64,000 nt of DNA from Afipia sp. (GTDB lineage Bacteria; Pseudomonadota; Alphaproteobacteria; Rhizobiales; Xanthobacteraceae): positions 186,001-250,000 of the forward strand of contig JAFKER010000007.1 of assembly GCA_017308595.1 (NCBI GenBank), written 5' to 3'. Positions 16,641 to 24,218 of this stretch are shown here, piece by piece. Within the stretch, counting starts at the first letter, position 1. Each line of letters opens with the position of its first letter. A program made the position numbers and the translations under genes. Below the pieces are notes generated by a model. That model was not told where the DNA came from. It was given only the letters and a program-made list of their open reading frames with translations, and ran no database searches.

Positions 16641-17476
16641 TGCGGCTTCTGACCTGGAACATCCAATGCGGCAAAGGCTGCGATGGAGTGACCGACCTTG
16701 CGCGCATTGTTTCGATCGCGCAGGAGTTTTCCGACGCGGACGTATATTGCTTTCAGGAAGTCTCAGACAATTTTCCGAATCTCGGTGGCGGTAAGGATCA
16801 GAGTGACGAACTGGCGTCTCTGCTGCCGGGATATGTGCCGGTGTTTCGTCCAGCGATCGAAGCCGTCGATGATTTTGGGACGATACACCGGTTCGGAAAC
16901 ATGACGCTGTCGCGCTTGCCGGTGATGCAGGTTGCCAATCATCTGCTGCCGTGGCCGGAGGCAGCCTCGGTGCGCAGCATGCGCCGTCACGCGCTCGACG
17001 TCACCGTTCAGGCGGCATTTGGCCCGCTCCGGATCGTCAACACCCACCTTGAGTATCATTCCGTCTCACAGCGCGATGCTCAGATCAGGCGGTTGCTCGA
17101 TCTTCAGGAGGAAGCGTCGAATGGTGCGATGATGGCCAAGATATACAAGGAGCCTTATACGGCTCAAACGCTCGCGGCTTCGAGCCTGTTATGCGGTGAC
17201 TTCAATTTCGATGTTTCGGATCGGCAACACGCGCTGATCGCCAAATCGGATCGTCCGGGGTTGAATTACCGCGACGCCTGGTCGATCCGCCATCCCGGCA
17301 AGCCTCATGCGTTGACCTGTGGTCTGTATGACCACGAGCAATGGTCAGAAGGTCCCGATTGCCGCGATTTCATTTTCGCCACAGAGGACCTGGCGGAGCG
17401 GGTTCGTCGGGTTGATGTCAATACCGCGACCGCCGCTTCGGATCACCAGCCGATCGTTGTCGAGCTCGCTGACTGA
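16640..17476 (+). CDS. Endonuclease/exonuclease/phosphatase-fold hydrolase
   Basis: The 278-residue cytoplasmic protein has the full metal-hydrolase set of this fold: N7 (TWNIQ), E40 (CFQEVS), the histidine of NTHLEYHS, D and N of CGDFNFD and the final DH of ASDHQP. It is the last gene of the ugp-like operon, joined by TGATG. In other bacteria ugp operons end with UgpQ, a glycerophosphodiesterase of a different fold. This enzyme may do the same job on imported phosphodiesters, which is inference. Confidence 0.82.
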   Translation: MRLLTWNIQCGKGCDGVTDLARIVSIAQEFSDADVYCFQEVSDNFPNLGGGKDQSDELASLLPGYVPVFRPAIEAVDDFGTIHRFGNMTLSRLPVMQVANHLLPWPEAASVRSMRRHALDVTVQAAFGPLRIVNTHLEYHSVSQRDAQIRRLLDLQEEASNGAMMAKIYKEPYTAQTLAASSLLCGDFNFDVSDRQHALIAKSDRPGLNYRDAWSIRHPGKPHALTCGLYDHEQWSEGPDCRDFIFATEDLAERVRRVDVNTATAASDHQPIVVELAD

Positions 17477-17609
17477 TCGGATCCATGGCCCAGCGGCGGA
17501 TATATCGCCCGTTTTGACCGGTTTTTGCCCGCGATAGCCTAAAGATGTCTCCCCCAAGACCTCGCCGAAGCGCTAAAATGCCCTTGATTGTAGCGCAGGA
17601 TCGTTTGGC

Positions 17610-18986
17610 ATGGCGATTTCCGAAGGCGACAGGCACGAAGCGTACGTTCCGCGCATTCGTCCGCCTGTTCTGGACATGAAGAGTCTCTCGGCGGTGCTGA
17701 GACGCCGGGCCTTTTTTATCGCGGCCGTGACGCTCGCCTGCTTTGGTATTTGCCTGACGTGGATATTGTTGTCGCCTCCCAAATATATCGCGTCGGGTCG
17801 CATTCTCCTCGATTTGCCGGAGAGCAAATCCGCCGCCGCAGGAGTTGAACCCAATGCAGTCGCGGTCGAGAACCAAATTCATGTGATGACGTCGCGGGGC
17901 GTTTACGACCGCGTCATCAACGAAGAGAAGCTCGAGAGCGATCCGCTGTTCGGCGGCAGGCCAAGGGGTATTCTTTTCTCACTCGTGTCGAGCGTCGGTC
18001 TTGGCCGTACCCCGGATTCGCATGCACTTGCGTTGCGACAACTTGGCCAATCCGTCCACATCATGCGGAATCCCGGCTCTTCCGCCGTGGATGTAAATGT
18101 CCTCACGGCAGATCGCGAAACGTCAGCGCGTATTGCCAATGCCATCATGGATGGCTACGTCGCCGAGCAAGCGAATCTTCGGACCAGGACTGCGTCCCGC
18201 GCGACCGAGCCTTCCGGTCCCCGGCTTGAAACGTTGCAGTCCCGTTTGCGGAGCGCGGAGCAACGGTACGATGCATTTCGCGCCCAGAACCTGAAGTCGA
18301 ATGGTCCCGCCGAGAAACAGGTGGCTGACTTGTCCGCGCAGGTGAGTGCTACCGAAGCCAAGACAAGCGCATTGCGCTCGTCGCTCTCCCAGCTTCAACG
18401 CGCCAGAAAATCTCTGGACGGCGGGCGAATCCCCGAAATGGCGCGCGGCGGAGGTCTCGGCGCAGCCGGGTATCGCTACGCCGATGCAAGACAGTTGGAA
18501 ATTGATCTGTCGGATATCCTCGGACCGCGTCACCCCGACATGATATTCGCCCGGCAACGGGCGATCGAGATGAAGCGCGTGCTCGATCAGTCAATCGAGA
18601 ACAGAATTCAATCTGCCACGGCCGATCTTGAGCAGGCACGTTCGTCCGTTGCTCAGCTCAAGGGACGTCTTGATGCGTCAAGAAAGGAAATGGCGGTATC
18701 GAGCGAAACCGCCACTCGGCTTAAGGATCTCGCCAATGATGTCGAGGCAAGCCGGGCTGCGTATCAGGCCGTGCTCGCACGCTCACGCGAGACTGGCGGT
18801 CAGCAAGATGTCAATGTTTCGAATGCCCGGATCATCAGCCGCGCGACTGCGCCGCTTGAACCCAGCGGGTCGTTCCCCGCCGGGATATTACTGACCAGCC
18901 TGTTGCTCGGGCTGGGGTTGGGCGTCAGTCTTGCATTGCTGCTTGAACTGATGGCTGCGGATAAAGAGTCCGTCAGCGCCCCTTGA
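17610..18986 (+). CDS. Wzz/GumC-like polysaccharide chain-length protein
   Basis: The 458-residue protein has the Wzz topology: a short cytoplasmic N-terminus, a membrane segment at about 34-53 (FFIAAVTLACFGICLTWILL), a long periplasmic coiled-coil region to about residue 415, and a second membrane segment near the end (ILLTSLLLGLGLGVSLALLLEL). No tyrosine kinase domain follows. Such proteins control polysaccharide chain length or export. It stands alone without glycosyltransferases, and its 3' end overlaps the convergent crotonase gene by 14 bp. Confidence 0.8.
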   Translation: MAISEGDRHEAYVPRIRPPVLDMKSLSAVLRRRAFFIAAVTLACFGICLTWILLSPPKYIASGRILLDLPESKSAAAGVEPNAVAVENQIHVMTSRGVYDRVINEEKLESDPLFGGRPRGILFSLVSSVGLGRTPDSHALALRQLGQSVHIMRNPGSSAVDVNVLTADRETSARIANAIMDGYVAEQANLRTRTASRATEPSGPRLETLQSRLRSAEQRYDAFRAQNLKSNGPAEKQVADLSAQVSATEAKTSALRSSLSQLQRARKSLDGGRIPEMARGGGLGAAGYRYADARQLEIDLSDILGPRHPDMIFARQRAIEMKRVLDQSIENRIQSATADLEQARSSVAQLKGRLDASRKEMAVSSETATRLKDLANDVEASRAAYQAVLARSRETGGQQDVNVSNARIISRATAPLEPSGSFPAGILLTSLLLGLGLGVSLALLLELMAADKESVSAP

Positions 18987-19758
18987 AATTAGCGGCGCGA
19001 CGTTCCTCGGTGGCCTTGATGCCTTCCTTGTGGTCTTCCGTCTCGCGCAGCCAGGTCTGCTCGGCCAGTTCGTGATCGGTCTGTGCCTTGACGCGATCCG
19101 CGAGGCCCGCGCGTAACGTCGCACGTGTCGACATCAGGCCGAGCGGCGAATTCTCGGCTATCTCCTGTGCGAGTTTGAACGCCTCGGCGCGGACCTGATC
19201 CTGCGGCACCAGTACATTTGCGAGGCCCATTTTATGGGCTTCTTCGCCGGTCACGCGGCGGCTGGTGTAGAACATCAGGGCTGCATTGTTCTTTCCGATC
19301 ACTTCGGGAAGCGTCACGGTCAAGCCGAAGCCGGGATGGAATCCGAGGCGGGTGAAATTCGCGGCAAAGCGCGCCTCGGGGCAGGTAACGCGGAAGTCCG
19401 CCGAGACTGCAAGGCCAAGCCCGCCGCCGATCGCTGCGCCTTGAACTGCGGCCACAATCGGCTTCTTGTTGCTGAAGATACGCACCGCTTCGCGATAAAG
19501 GTCGCCGGTTGTGCCGTCGCCGGAGGCTGCATCGCCGGAAAAACCTGCCGGACGATTGAAATTTGCACCCGCGCAGAAGGCTTTGCCCTGCGAGGCGAGT
19601 ACAACCGCGCGCGCATCCATATCCTTGTCGATCTCGCCGAGCGCGTCGGCAATCTGCCGGATCAGGGACAGATCGAAGAAATTCAGTGGCGGCCGGCGGA
19701 TTTCGATCAGCGTGACATGCCCGTGTTTCTCAACGCCGATATCGGTAAAACCGCTCAT
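18973..19758 (-). CDS. Enoyl-CoA hydratase/isomerase family protein lacking both hydratase glutamates
   Basis: This 261-residue crotonase-fold protein keeps the oxyanion-hole segments FCAGANF (61-67) and GAAIGGGLGLA (107-117). Aligned by eye to rat enoyl-CoA hydratase, catalytic Glu144 corresponds to F135 and Glu164 to L161 (in FAANFTRLGF and AALMFYTS). It is therefore probably not a standard hydratase and may be an isomerase, hydrolase or other crotonase. It is downstream of two acyl-CoA dehydrogenase genes on the same strand, suggesting one CoA-thioester pathway. Confidence 0.82.
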   Translation of the reverse strand: MSGFTDIGVEKHGHVTLIEIRRPPLNFFDLSLIRQIADALGEIDKDMDARAVVLASQGKAFCAGANFNRPAGFSGDAASGDGTTGDLYREAVRIFSNKKPIVAAVQGAAIGGGLGLAVSADFRVTCPEARFAANFTRLGFHPGFGLTVTLPEVIGKNNAALMFYTSRRVTGEEAHKMGLANVLVPQDQVRAEAFKLAQEIAENSPLGLMSTRATLRAGLADRVKAQTDHELAEQTWLRETEDHKEGIKATEERRAANFKGR

Positions 19759-19785
19759 GGATGTTCCTCGTTTGATGTTCGTTTG

Positions 19786-20946
19786 TTAGCGCAAGCCGAG
19801 GCCGCGCGCGATGATACCGCGCAGGACCTCGGTGGTGCCGCCCTGAATTGTGAGCTTCGGTGCGGTCTTGATGGCGAATGCGAGTTGATCTTCCAGTGTC
19901 TGATGATTGGACGAATCGAAGTCGATAAAGGCGGCGAGGTCACGCACGCGATGCGGCAACTGCTGTTCCCAGAGCGTGCCGATGTCCTTGACAATCGATG
20001 CCTCGACAATGGGTTCCTTGCCCGCCTGCAACATGCCTGCGACCGATACCGACATGCGGCGCATGGTGTGGAGCTGAGCGACAAGCCGCCCAACACCTTC
20101 CGCGCCGCGCGTATCGGGGTTCGCACCCAGCGCCCGCACCAATTCGGTCAGCACATAATAGGTTTCGAGAAAACGCTCAGGCCCGCTGCGTTCATAGGCC
20201 AGTTCGCTGGTGGCTTGCTTCCATGCGCCATCGATCTCGCCGAGGGCATGGTCGTCGGGCAGGAAAACATCCTTGAAGACGACTTCGTTGAATTCCTTCA
20301 GTCCGCTGATCTGCTCGATCGGATTGACGGTGATGCCCGGTGTCTTCATGTCGACCAGGAATTGTGTCAAGCCGTGGCGACGGTTTTCCTTGGTCGGCGG
20401 CGAGGTGCGGAAGATCGCGAGCATGTAGTCGGCCATATGGGCCGACGTGGTCCAGATCTTGGTGCCGTTGATGAGATAGCCGCCTTCTGTCTTGGTAGCT
20501 TTTGTCTTCGCCGCGAACAGATCGGAGCCGGAGTTTGGCTCGCTCATGCCGATGGCGAAGCAGACTTCGCCGCGGCAAATGCGCGGCAGAATATCCATCT
20601 TGATCCGCTCGTTGGCATATTTGAGCAGGACGGGGCCGCTCTGGCGGTCGGCAACGAAGAAGCGGCGTGTGGGCGCATTGGCGATACGCATTTCCTCGGT
20701 GACAATGTAACGCTCCAGAAATGTCCGCTCGTGGCCGCCATATTGCTTCGGCCAGGTCATCCCGATCCAGCCACGCTCGCCGACCCGGCGGCTGAACTCC
20801 GGAACGTCGGTGTCCTCTCGCTGCGGCTCATGCGGATTGAACACACCGGCGGCGATTTCATCTGCAAGAAACGCGCGCACGTCGCGTCGCAACGCCTCGT
20901 ATTCTTCCGGCAAACGGATTTGATCGAAACGAAGCGCTGCGGTCAT
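19786..20946 (-). CDS. Acyl-CoA dehydrogenase, larger subunit type
   Basis: The 386-residue flavoprotein has the acyl-CoA dehydrogenase order: helical N-domain, CFAIGMSEPNSGSDLFAAKTKA, GTKIWTTSAHMADY, VVFKDVFLP, and C-terminal IQGGTTEVLRGIIARGLGLR. The YEGTN-type catalytic glutamate is replaced by GG at the usual position, so the base is probably the glutamate of YERSG, as in several other family members. Paired with the next gene, it may form a heteromeric enzyme like PimC/PimD or FadE26/27. The substrate is unknown. Confidence 0.85.
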   Translation of the reverse strand: MTAALRFDQIRLPEEYEALRRDVRAFLADEIAAGVFNPHEPQREDTDVPEFSRRVGERGWIGMTWPKQYGGHERTFLERYIVTEEMRIANAPTRRFFVADRQSGPVLLKYANERIKMDILPRICRGEVCFAIGMSEPNSGSDLFAAKTKATKTEGGYLINGTKIWTTSAHMADYMLAIFRTSPPTKENRRHGLTQFLVDMKTPGITVNPIEQISGLKEFNEVVFKDVFLPDDHALGEIDGAWKQATSELAYERSGPERFLETYYVLTELVRALGANPDTRGAEGVGRLVAQLHTMRRMSVSVAGMLQAGKEPIVEASIVKDIGTLWEQQLPHRVRDLAAFIDFDSSNHQTLEDQLAFAIKTAPKLTIQGGTTEVLRGIIARGLGLR

Positions 20947-20979
20947 CTGAAAAGTCCTGAAAATCCGATTGTGGTTTTC

Positions 20980-22038
20980 TTACCGGGAGGCGACCAGGGG
21001 CCAAAGGTCATCGGCGCCGCGCGCTGCAACGAACTTGCCAAGCTCGGTTGCCCAGTAGCTCTCGTGTCCGAAATCGTCGCGCCAAGCCAATGCACGGAGT
21101 GTGTAACGATGCAGGATATGTTCCATCGAAAAGCCGATGGCACCATGCACCTGATGAGCGATAGCCGTACCTTTTTCAGCGGCTTCCGCACAGCGGACCT
21201 TGGCGGCCGCGGCTTCGAAAAACACGGTGTCATCCAACGACGCACTGTTCGCGATTGTATCGGCTGCGGAGCCTGCAGCGGTGACGGCGGAAGCGACCTC
21301 GCCAGCGAGCTTTGCAAGATTGTGCTGAACGGCCTGAAACTTTGAAATCTGCTTTTCAAATGCCACGCGCTCGTTCGAGTAGCGCACGGTCATTTCCAGC
21401 ATCGTCTCCAGCGCCCCAGCTATTTGCAGGCTCCGCAGAGTCGCGCCCATCAGCATCAGCGATCTATTGGTGAAGCCGGATAGCGCTGGCTTTGACGACG
21501 ATGGCCGGACATTGTCGAACGTCACGGCGTTAGATGCGTCGCTACCGAGGCTTTCACCGGCCTCGATCCGGCAGGCGGATGCTTCGACCAGCGCGATGGA
21601 GTATCCTCTGGCGTCCTGCGCAATGACAGCGATATGCGCGGCTTCGGATGCGAAGGGGATGCTGCGAACGCGGCCGCTCAGCGTCCCATCCGGATTGAGC
21701 GTGATGCGATCCTGCGGACGCGCCGGCGCAACCGTCATTTTCCCTTGAGGCGAGGGAAGGCCAGCCTGCGACAGCAGCCAACCGGCGAGCATTGTTTCGA
21801 CCAGCGGAATTGAAATCGCGAACTTTCCACTAGAGGCAGCAACCGCAAATCCGTCAGCCAGACTTGCCCCGGAGCCGTCGCATTCTTCCGGGATCCATGC
21901 GAGGGGCAATCCCGCGTCGGTGAGCGCCGCCCAGAGGGGCGCTTTCCAAGTATCATTTGCCACGTTGTTGATGGTCTGCGCGTCCGCAAGATCCGAAAAA
22001 ATCCGCTCTGCCGTCTCCGCAACAATGTTCTCGCTCAC
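20980..22038 (-). CDS. Acyl-CoA dehydrogenase-like small partner subunit
   Basis: This 352-residue protein is a shortened, divergent acyl-CoA dehydrogenase. It keeps the C-terminal HQVHGAIGFSMEHILHRYTLRALAWRDDFG segment found in partner subunits of heteromeric dehydrogenases but lacks the well-conserved SEPNSGSD block. It lies 33 bp upstream of the larger dehydrogenase on the same strand. An alpha2-beta2 enzyme is a reasonable inference; CoA substrate not determined. Confidence 0.78.
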   Translation of the reverse strand: MSENIVAETAERIFSDLADAQTINNVANDTWKAPLWAALTDAGLPLAWIPEECDGSGASLADGFAVAASSGKFAISIPLVETMLAGWLLSQAGLPSPQGKMTVAPARPQDRITLNPDGTLSGRVRSIPFASEAAHIAVIAQDARGYSIALVEASACRIEAGESLGSDASNAVTFDNVRPSSSKPALSGFTNRSLMLMGATLRSLQIAGALETMLEMTVRYSNERVAFEKQISKFQAVQHNLAKLAGEVASAVTAAGSAADTIANSASLDDTVFFEAAAAKVRCAEAAEKGTAIAHQVHGAIGFSMEHILHRYTLRALAWRDDFGHESYWATELGKFVAARGADDLWPLVASR

Positions 22039-22270
22039 GCTACAAAGCCTTTTCCGATGGTGTGCTGAGACAGGTCGTCATCCATCATAGTCCAGCACCT
22101 TCTTTTGCCCAGCCATCCAGCAGGGATGATTTTTTGCAACGCAGCGTGCGTCCGTTGGATGTCCAGCGCGAGGCGAGACGTCATGAAAATGACGTCGCCG
22201 GAACGCTAGCCCTTCGCTCCAAACGGTGTCAAATCAGACGCGGTCTTCAGAAACAGAGGAGCAGAACGGC

Positions 22271-22714
22271 TCAGATTTGTGAAGCTGTTCGCCGAAGTTC
22301 GGCAAGTTCGCGCCGCAATGCGAGTTTCTCGGCAAAATTTTTGGTCACGTCGCGCAGGACGGCAATCGTTCCGTCAGGTTGACCGCGCTCATCGCGGAGC
22401 ATGACAATCGTAAACTCAACGGAAATGCGTGTGCCGCTTTTCGTCAACGCCGGAACCGACAGCAGGTCTCCGGCGCCGTAGCGGCTCTCGCCTGTGGTCA
22501 TCGTATGCCGGTAGCCGTCCCAGTGGCGGGCTTTGAGATTTTCGGGGATGATGAAATCGAGCGATTGTCCGGTTGCCTCAATGCACGAAAAGCCGAAGAT
22601 GCGCTCTGCACCAGGATTCCAGAAAGTAACATTGCCATTGCGGTCAGTTGCGATGATGGCGTCTGATCCCGATGCCAGAAGCGCGGCAGCAAGGCCATCA
22701 GGGGCGGGCTTCAT
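22271..22714 (-). CDS. Stand-alone PAS domain protein
   Basis: The 147-residue protein is a single PAS domain: AIIATDRNGNVTFWNPGAERIFGF, then SRYGAGDLLSVPALTKSGTRI and a C-terminal coiled segment EKLALRRELAELRRT. There is no kinase, cyclase or DNA-binding domain. Its ATG overlaps the stop of a 60-codon gene as ATGA, so both are probably translated together. It may sense a ligand or redox state and act through a partner. Confidence 0.75.
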   Translation of the reverse strand: MKPAPDGLAAALLASGSDAIIATDRNGNVTFWNPGAERIFGFSCIEATGQSLDFIIPENLKARHWDGYRHTMTTGESRYGAGDLLSVPALTKSGTRISVEFTIVMLRDERGQPDGTIAVLRDVTKNFAEKLALRRELAELRRTASQI

Positions 22715-22893
22715 GCTGTTTCGTCTCGCGTTAGGCCCGCGGGTAGGGATGGTGTGGAGCTGGATGCTTTCTCGCGGAGAGACTCACCGGAGGGATTTTC
22801 ATTCCCGTTGTCGCGGGACCAGCAAGGAGAGGCCGTACTTCTCCTGATCGTGCTGGCAAGCTCGGTTTCCCGTCCTGATAGCGTGCGATACAT
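22711..22893 (-). CDS. Small 60-residue protein coupled to the PAS gene
   Basis: The frame begins MYRTLSGRETELASTIRR and ends LTRDETA. It has a strong AGGAGAA ribosome site about 7 bases before the ATG, and its TGA overlaps the PAS start as ATGA. The product is polar and serine/arginine rich with no membrane segment or recognised domain. Good initiation signals and coupling argue that it is translated, either as a small protein or as a leader that controls PAS translation. Confidence 0.5.
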   Translation of the reverse strand: MYRTLSGRETELASTIRRSTASPCWSRDNGNENPSGESLREKASSSTPSLPAGLTRDETA

Positions 22894-22963
22894 TATTATT
22901 CTCCTGCATTTGCATGTGTGAGCTTTCCATCCTCGTCCTGATGGGAGCGCTGGCAAGCGATTA

Positions 22964-22995
22964 ATATCGACCGCTGATATCGGAAAACCAGATAT
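22964..22995. promoter_or_regulatory. Overlapping ATATC-Nx-GATAT inverted repeats downstream of lysR
   Basis: ATATC-N7-GATAT (22964-22980) overlaps ATATC-N9-GATAT (22977-22995), 12 bp after the lysR stop and about 70 bp before the 60-codon gene. The N9 form is also present upstream of lysR at 23924-23942. They look like LysR-type binding sites. Confidence 0.5.
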
Positions 22996-23006
22996 ATCGG
23001 ATCGCG

Positions 23007-23912
23007 TCAGGATTGCTTCTTTTTGGCAGGCACGGTGCGTCTGGCGGGCTTTCCCGCAATCCTGATTTTAGTCGCTGTCGCAAGCCGATGCATGATCCCG
23101 ATGGCGCCACTGGTTGCTTCGCTCTTGCTGTCGACGGGATAGACGACATATGCGGGCACGGAGAATTCCGGTGCGCCGGCGACGATATGCAGCCGCCTTT
23201 CCGCGAGGTGAGGCAGCACAATCCGTAATGGAAAATAGCCGGAGCCTCCGTTCTTCATCAGGTGCTGCAGTCCCAGCCAGCCGATGTTGGCTGTCAACGA
23301 TGGTCCACCGAAATTCGGAAAGCAGGCACTGTGCCGTGCATAGAATTCCGGCCCCCAATCGACATAGACGTACCCTTCCTGGGGCTCGGGTGCATTCTTC
23401 GCACTGGTGGACACCATAACCAGCCGTTCGTCGAATAACTGTTCAACCTTGAGGCCGGGACGGCTTTGCGGCGTGTACATCACGCCGATATCGATCCGGC
23501 CTTCGATCAGGCCCTGCATGATTTCCGGTTCGAGATTGCTCTCGGCCCGAATGGAAATTCCGGGCGACGCCTTTTGCATGAGCGGCAGCCATTGCAGCAG
23601 GAACTCTTCCCACAATCCGATCCGGCCACCTATCACCAGCGTTCCGCTGAAGCCTTCAGGAATGCCGATATCGTGCCGTGCCTGGGCAACGATCCTGACC
23701 AGCGCGGTTGCGTGCTTCTGGAATTGGCGACCAGGGGCCGTCAGCGTAGTTCCGGCCTTGTTGCGGACGAACAGTACGCAACCCAGCAGATCCTCGAGAG
23801 TATGGATTCGGGTGCTGACGGTCGATTGGCTCACATGGAGCCGCTCGGCGGCGCTGATGAAATTGCCTGCTTCGACGACCGTCAGAAATGTCCGGGCCAG
23901 TTCGGTATCCAT
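23007..23912 (-). CDS. LysR family transcriptional regulator
   Basis: The 301-residue protein has the LysR N-terminal helix-turn-helix (ARTFLTVVEAGNFISAAERLHVSQSTVSTRIHTLE) and a C-terminal effector domain starting near residue 90 (GTLVIGGRIGLWEEF). A basic lysine/arginine tail ends the protein. It is divergent from an aldehyde dehydrogenase across 306 bp. A 19-bp inverted repeat sits 12 bp upstream of its start and recurs just past its stop, suggesting autoregulation and control of flanking genes. Confidence 0.87.
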   Translation of the reverse strand: MDTELARTFLTVVEAGNFISAAERLHVSQSTVSTRIHTLEDLLGCVLFVRNKAGTTLTAPGRQFQKHATALVRIVAQARHDIGIPEGFSGTLVIGGRIGLWEEFLLQWLPLMQKASPGISIRAESNLEPEIMQGLIEGRIDIGVMYTPQSRPGLKVEQLFDERLVMVSTSAKNAPEPQEGYVYVDWGPEFYARHSACFPNFGGPSLTANIGWLGLQHLMKNGGSGYFPLRIVLPHLAERRLHIVAGAPEFSVPAYVVYPVDSKSEATSGAIGIMHRLATATKIRIAGKPARRTVPAKKKQS

Positions 23913-23923
23913 CGCGATTTCTC

Positions 23924-23942
23924 ATATCGAAAAATCCGATAT
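23924..23942. promoter_or_regulatory. Candidate LysR binding site ATATC-N9-GATAT
   Basis: ATATCGAAAAATCCGATAT has arms ATATCG/CGATAT and fits the T-N11-A LysR rule. It lies directly upstream of lysR in the 306-bp gap to the aldehyde dehydrogenase gene. No other gene was found in that gap. Confidence 0.5.
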
Positions 23943-24218
23943 TATCATCATATAATATGGCTTTGTCAAAATCGTTAGTTCGTAGCTTATTGCGCCTCGC
24001 GTGCGATATTGTCGCATTTCGCGCACATCGTCGTGAGACTGCGAGTGGGAATGCATGCCTTGCATGCGCCGCACCCATAATTGCTGCGGACACTCTTTCG
24101 CTTCCACGGCAAGAGCGGTACGATCACTGCGAGCCGGCGAGGGCCGGTCCCCGATTCACCGATCGCACGATCGATTTCACAATAGTTACGCACGAACGCG
24201 GACAGTAAGGGAAACGTC

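Noticed and set aside
19234-21345. A 703-codon plus-strand frame opposite the crotonase and acyl-CoA dehydrogenase genes
   Set aside because: The minus-strand genes carry clear family motifs. The antisense frame has none and crosses two gene boundaries.
22894-22956. Longer start for the 60-residue small protein
   Set aside because: The upstream 21 codons have no ribosome site, while AGGAGAA directly precedes the ATG at 22893.
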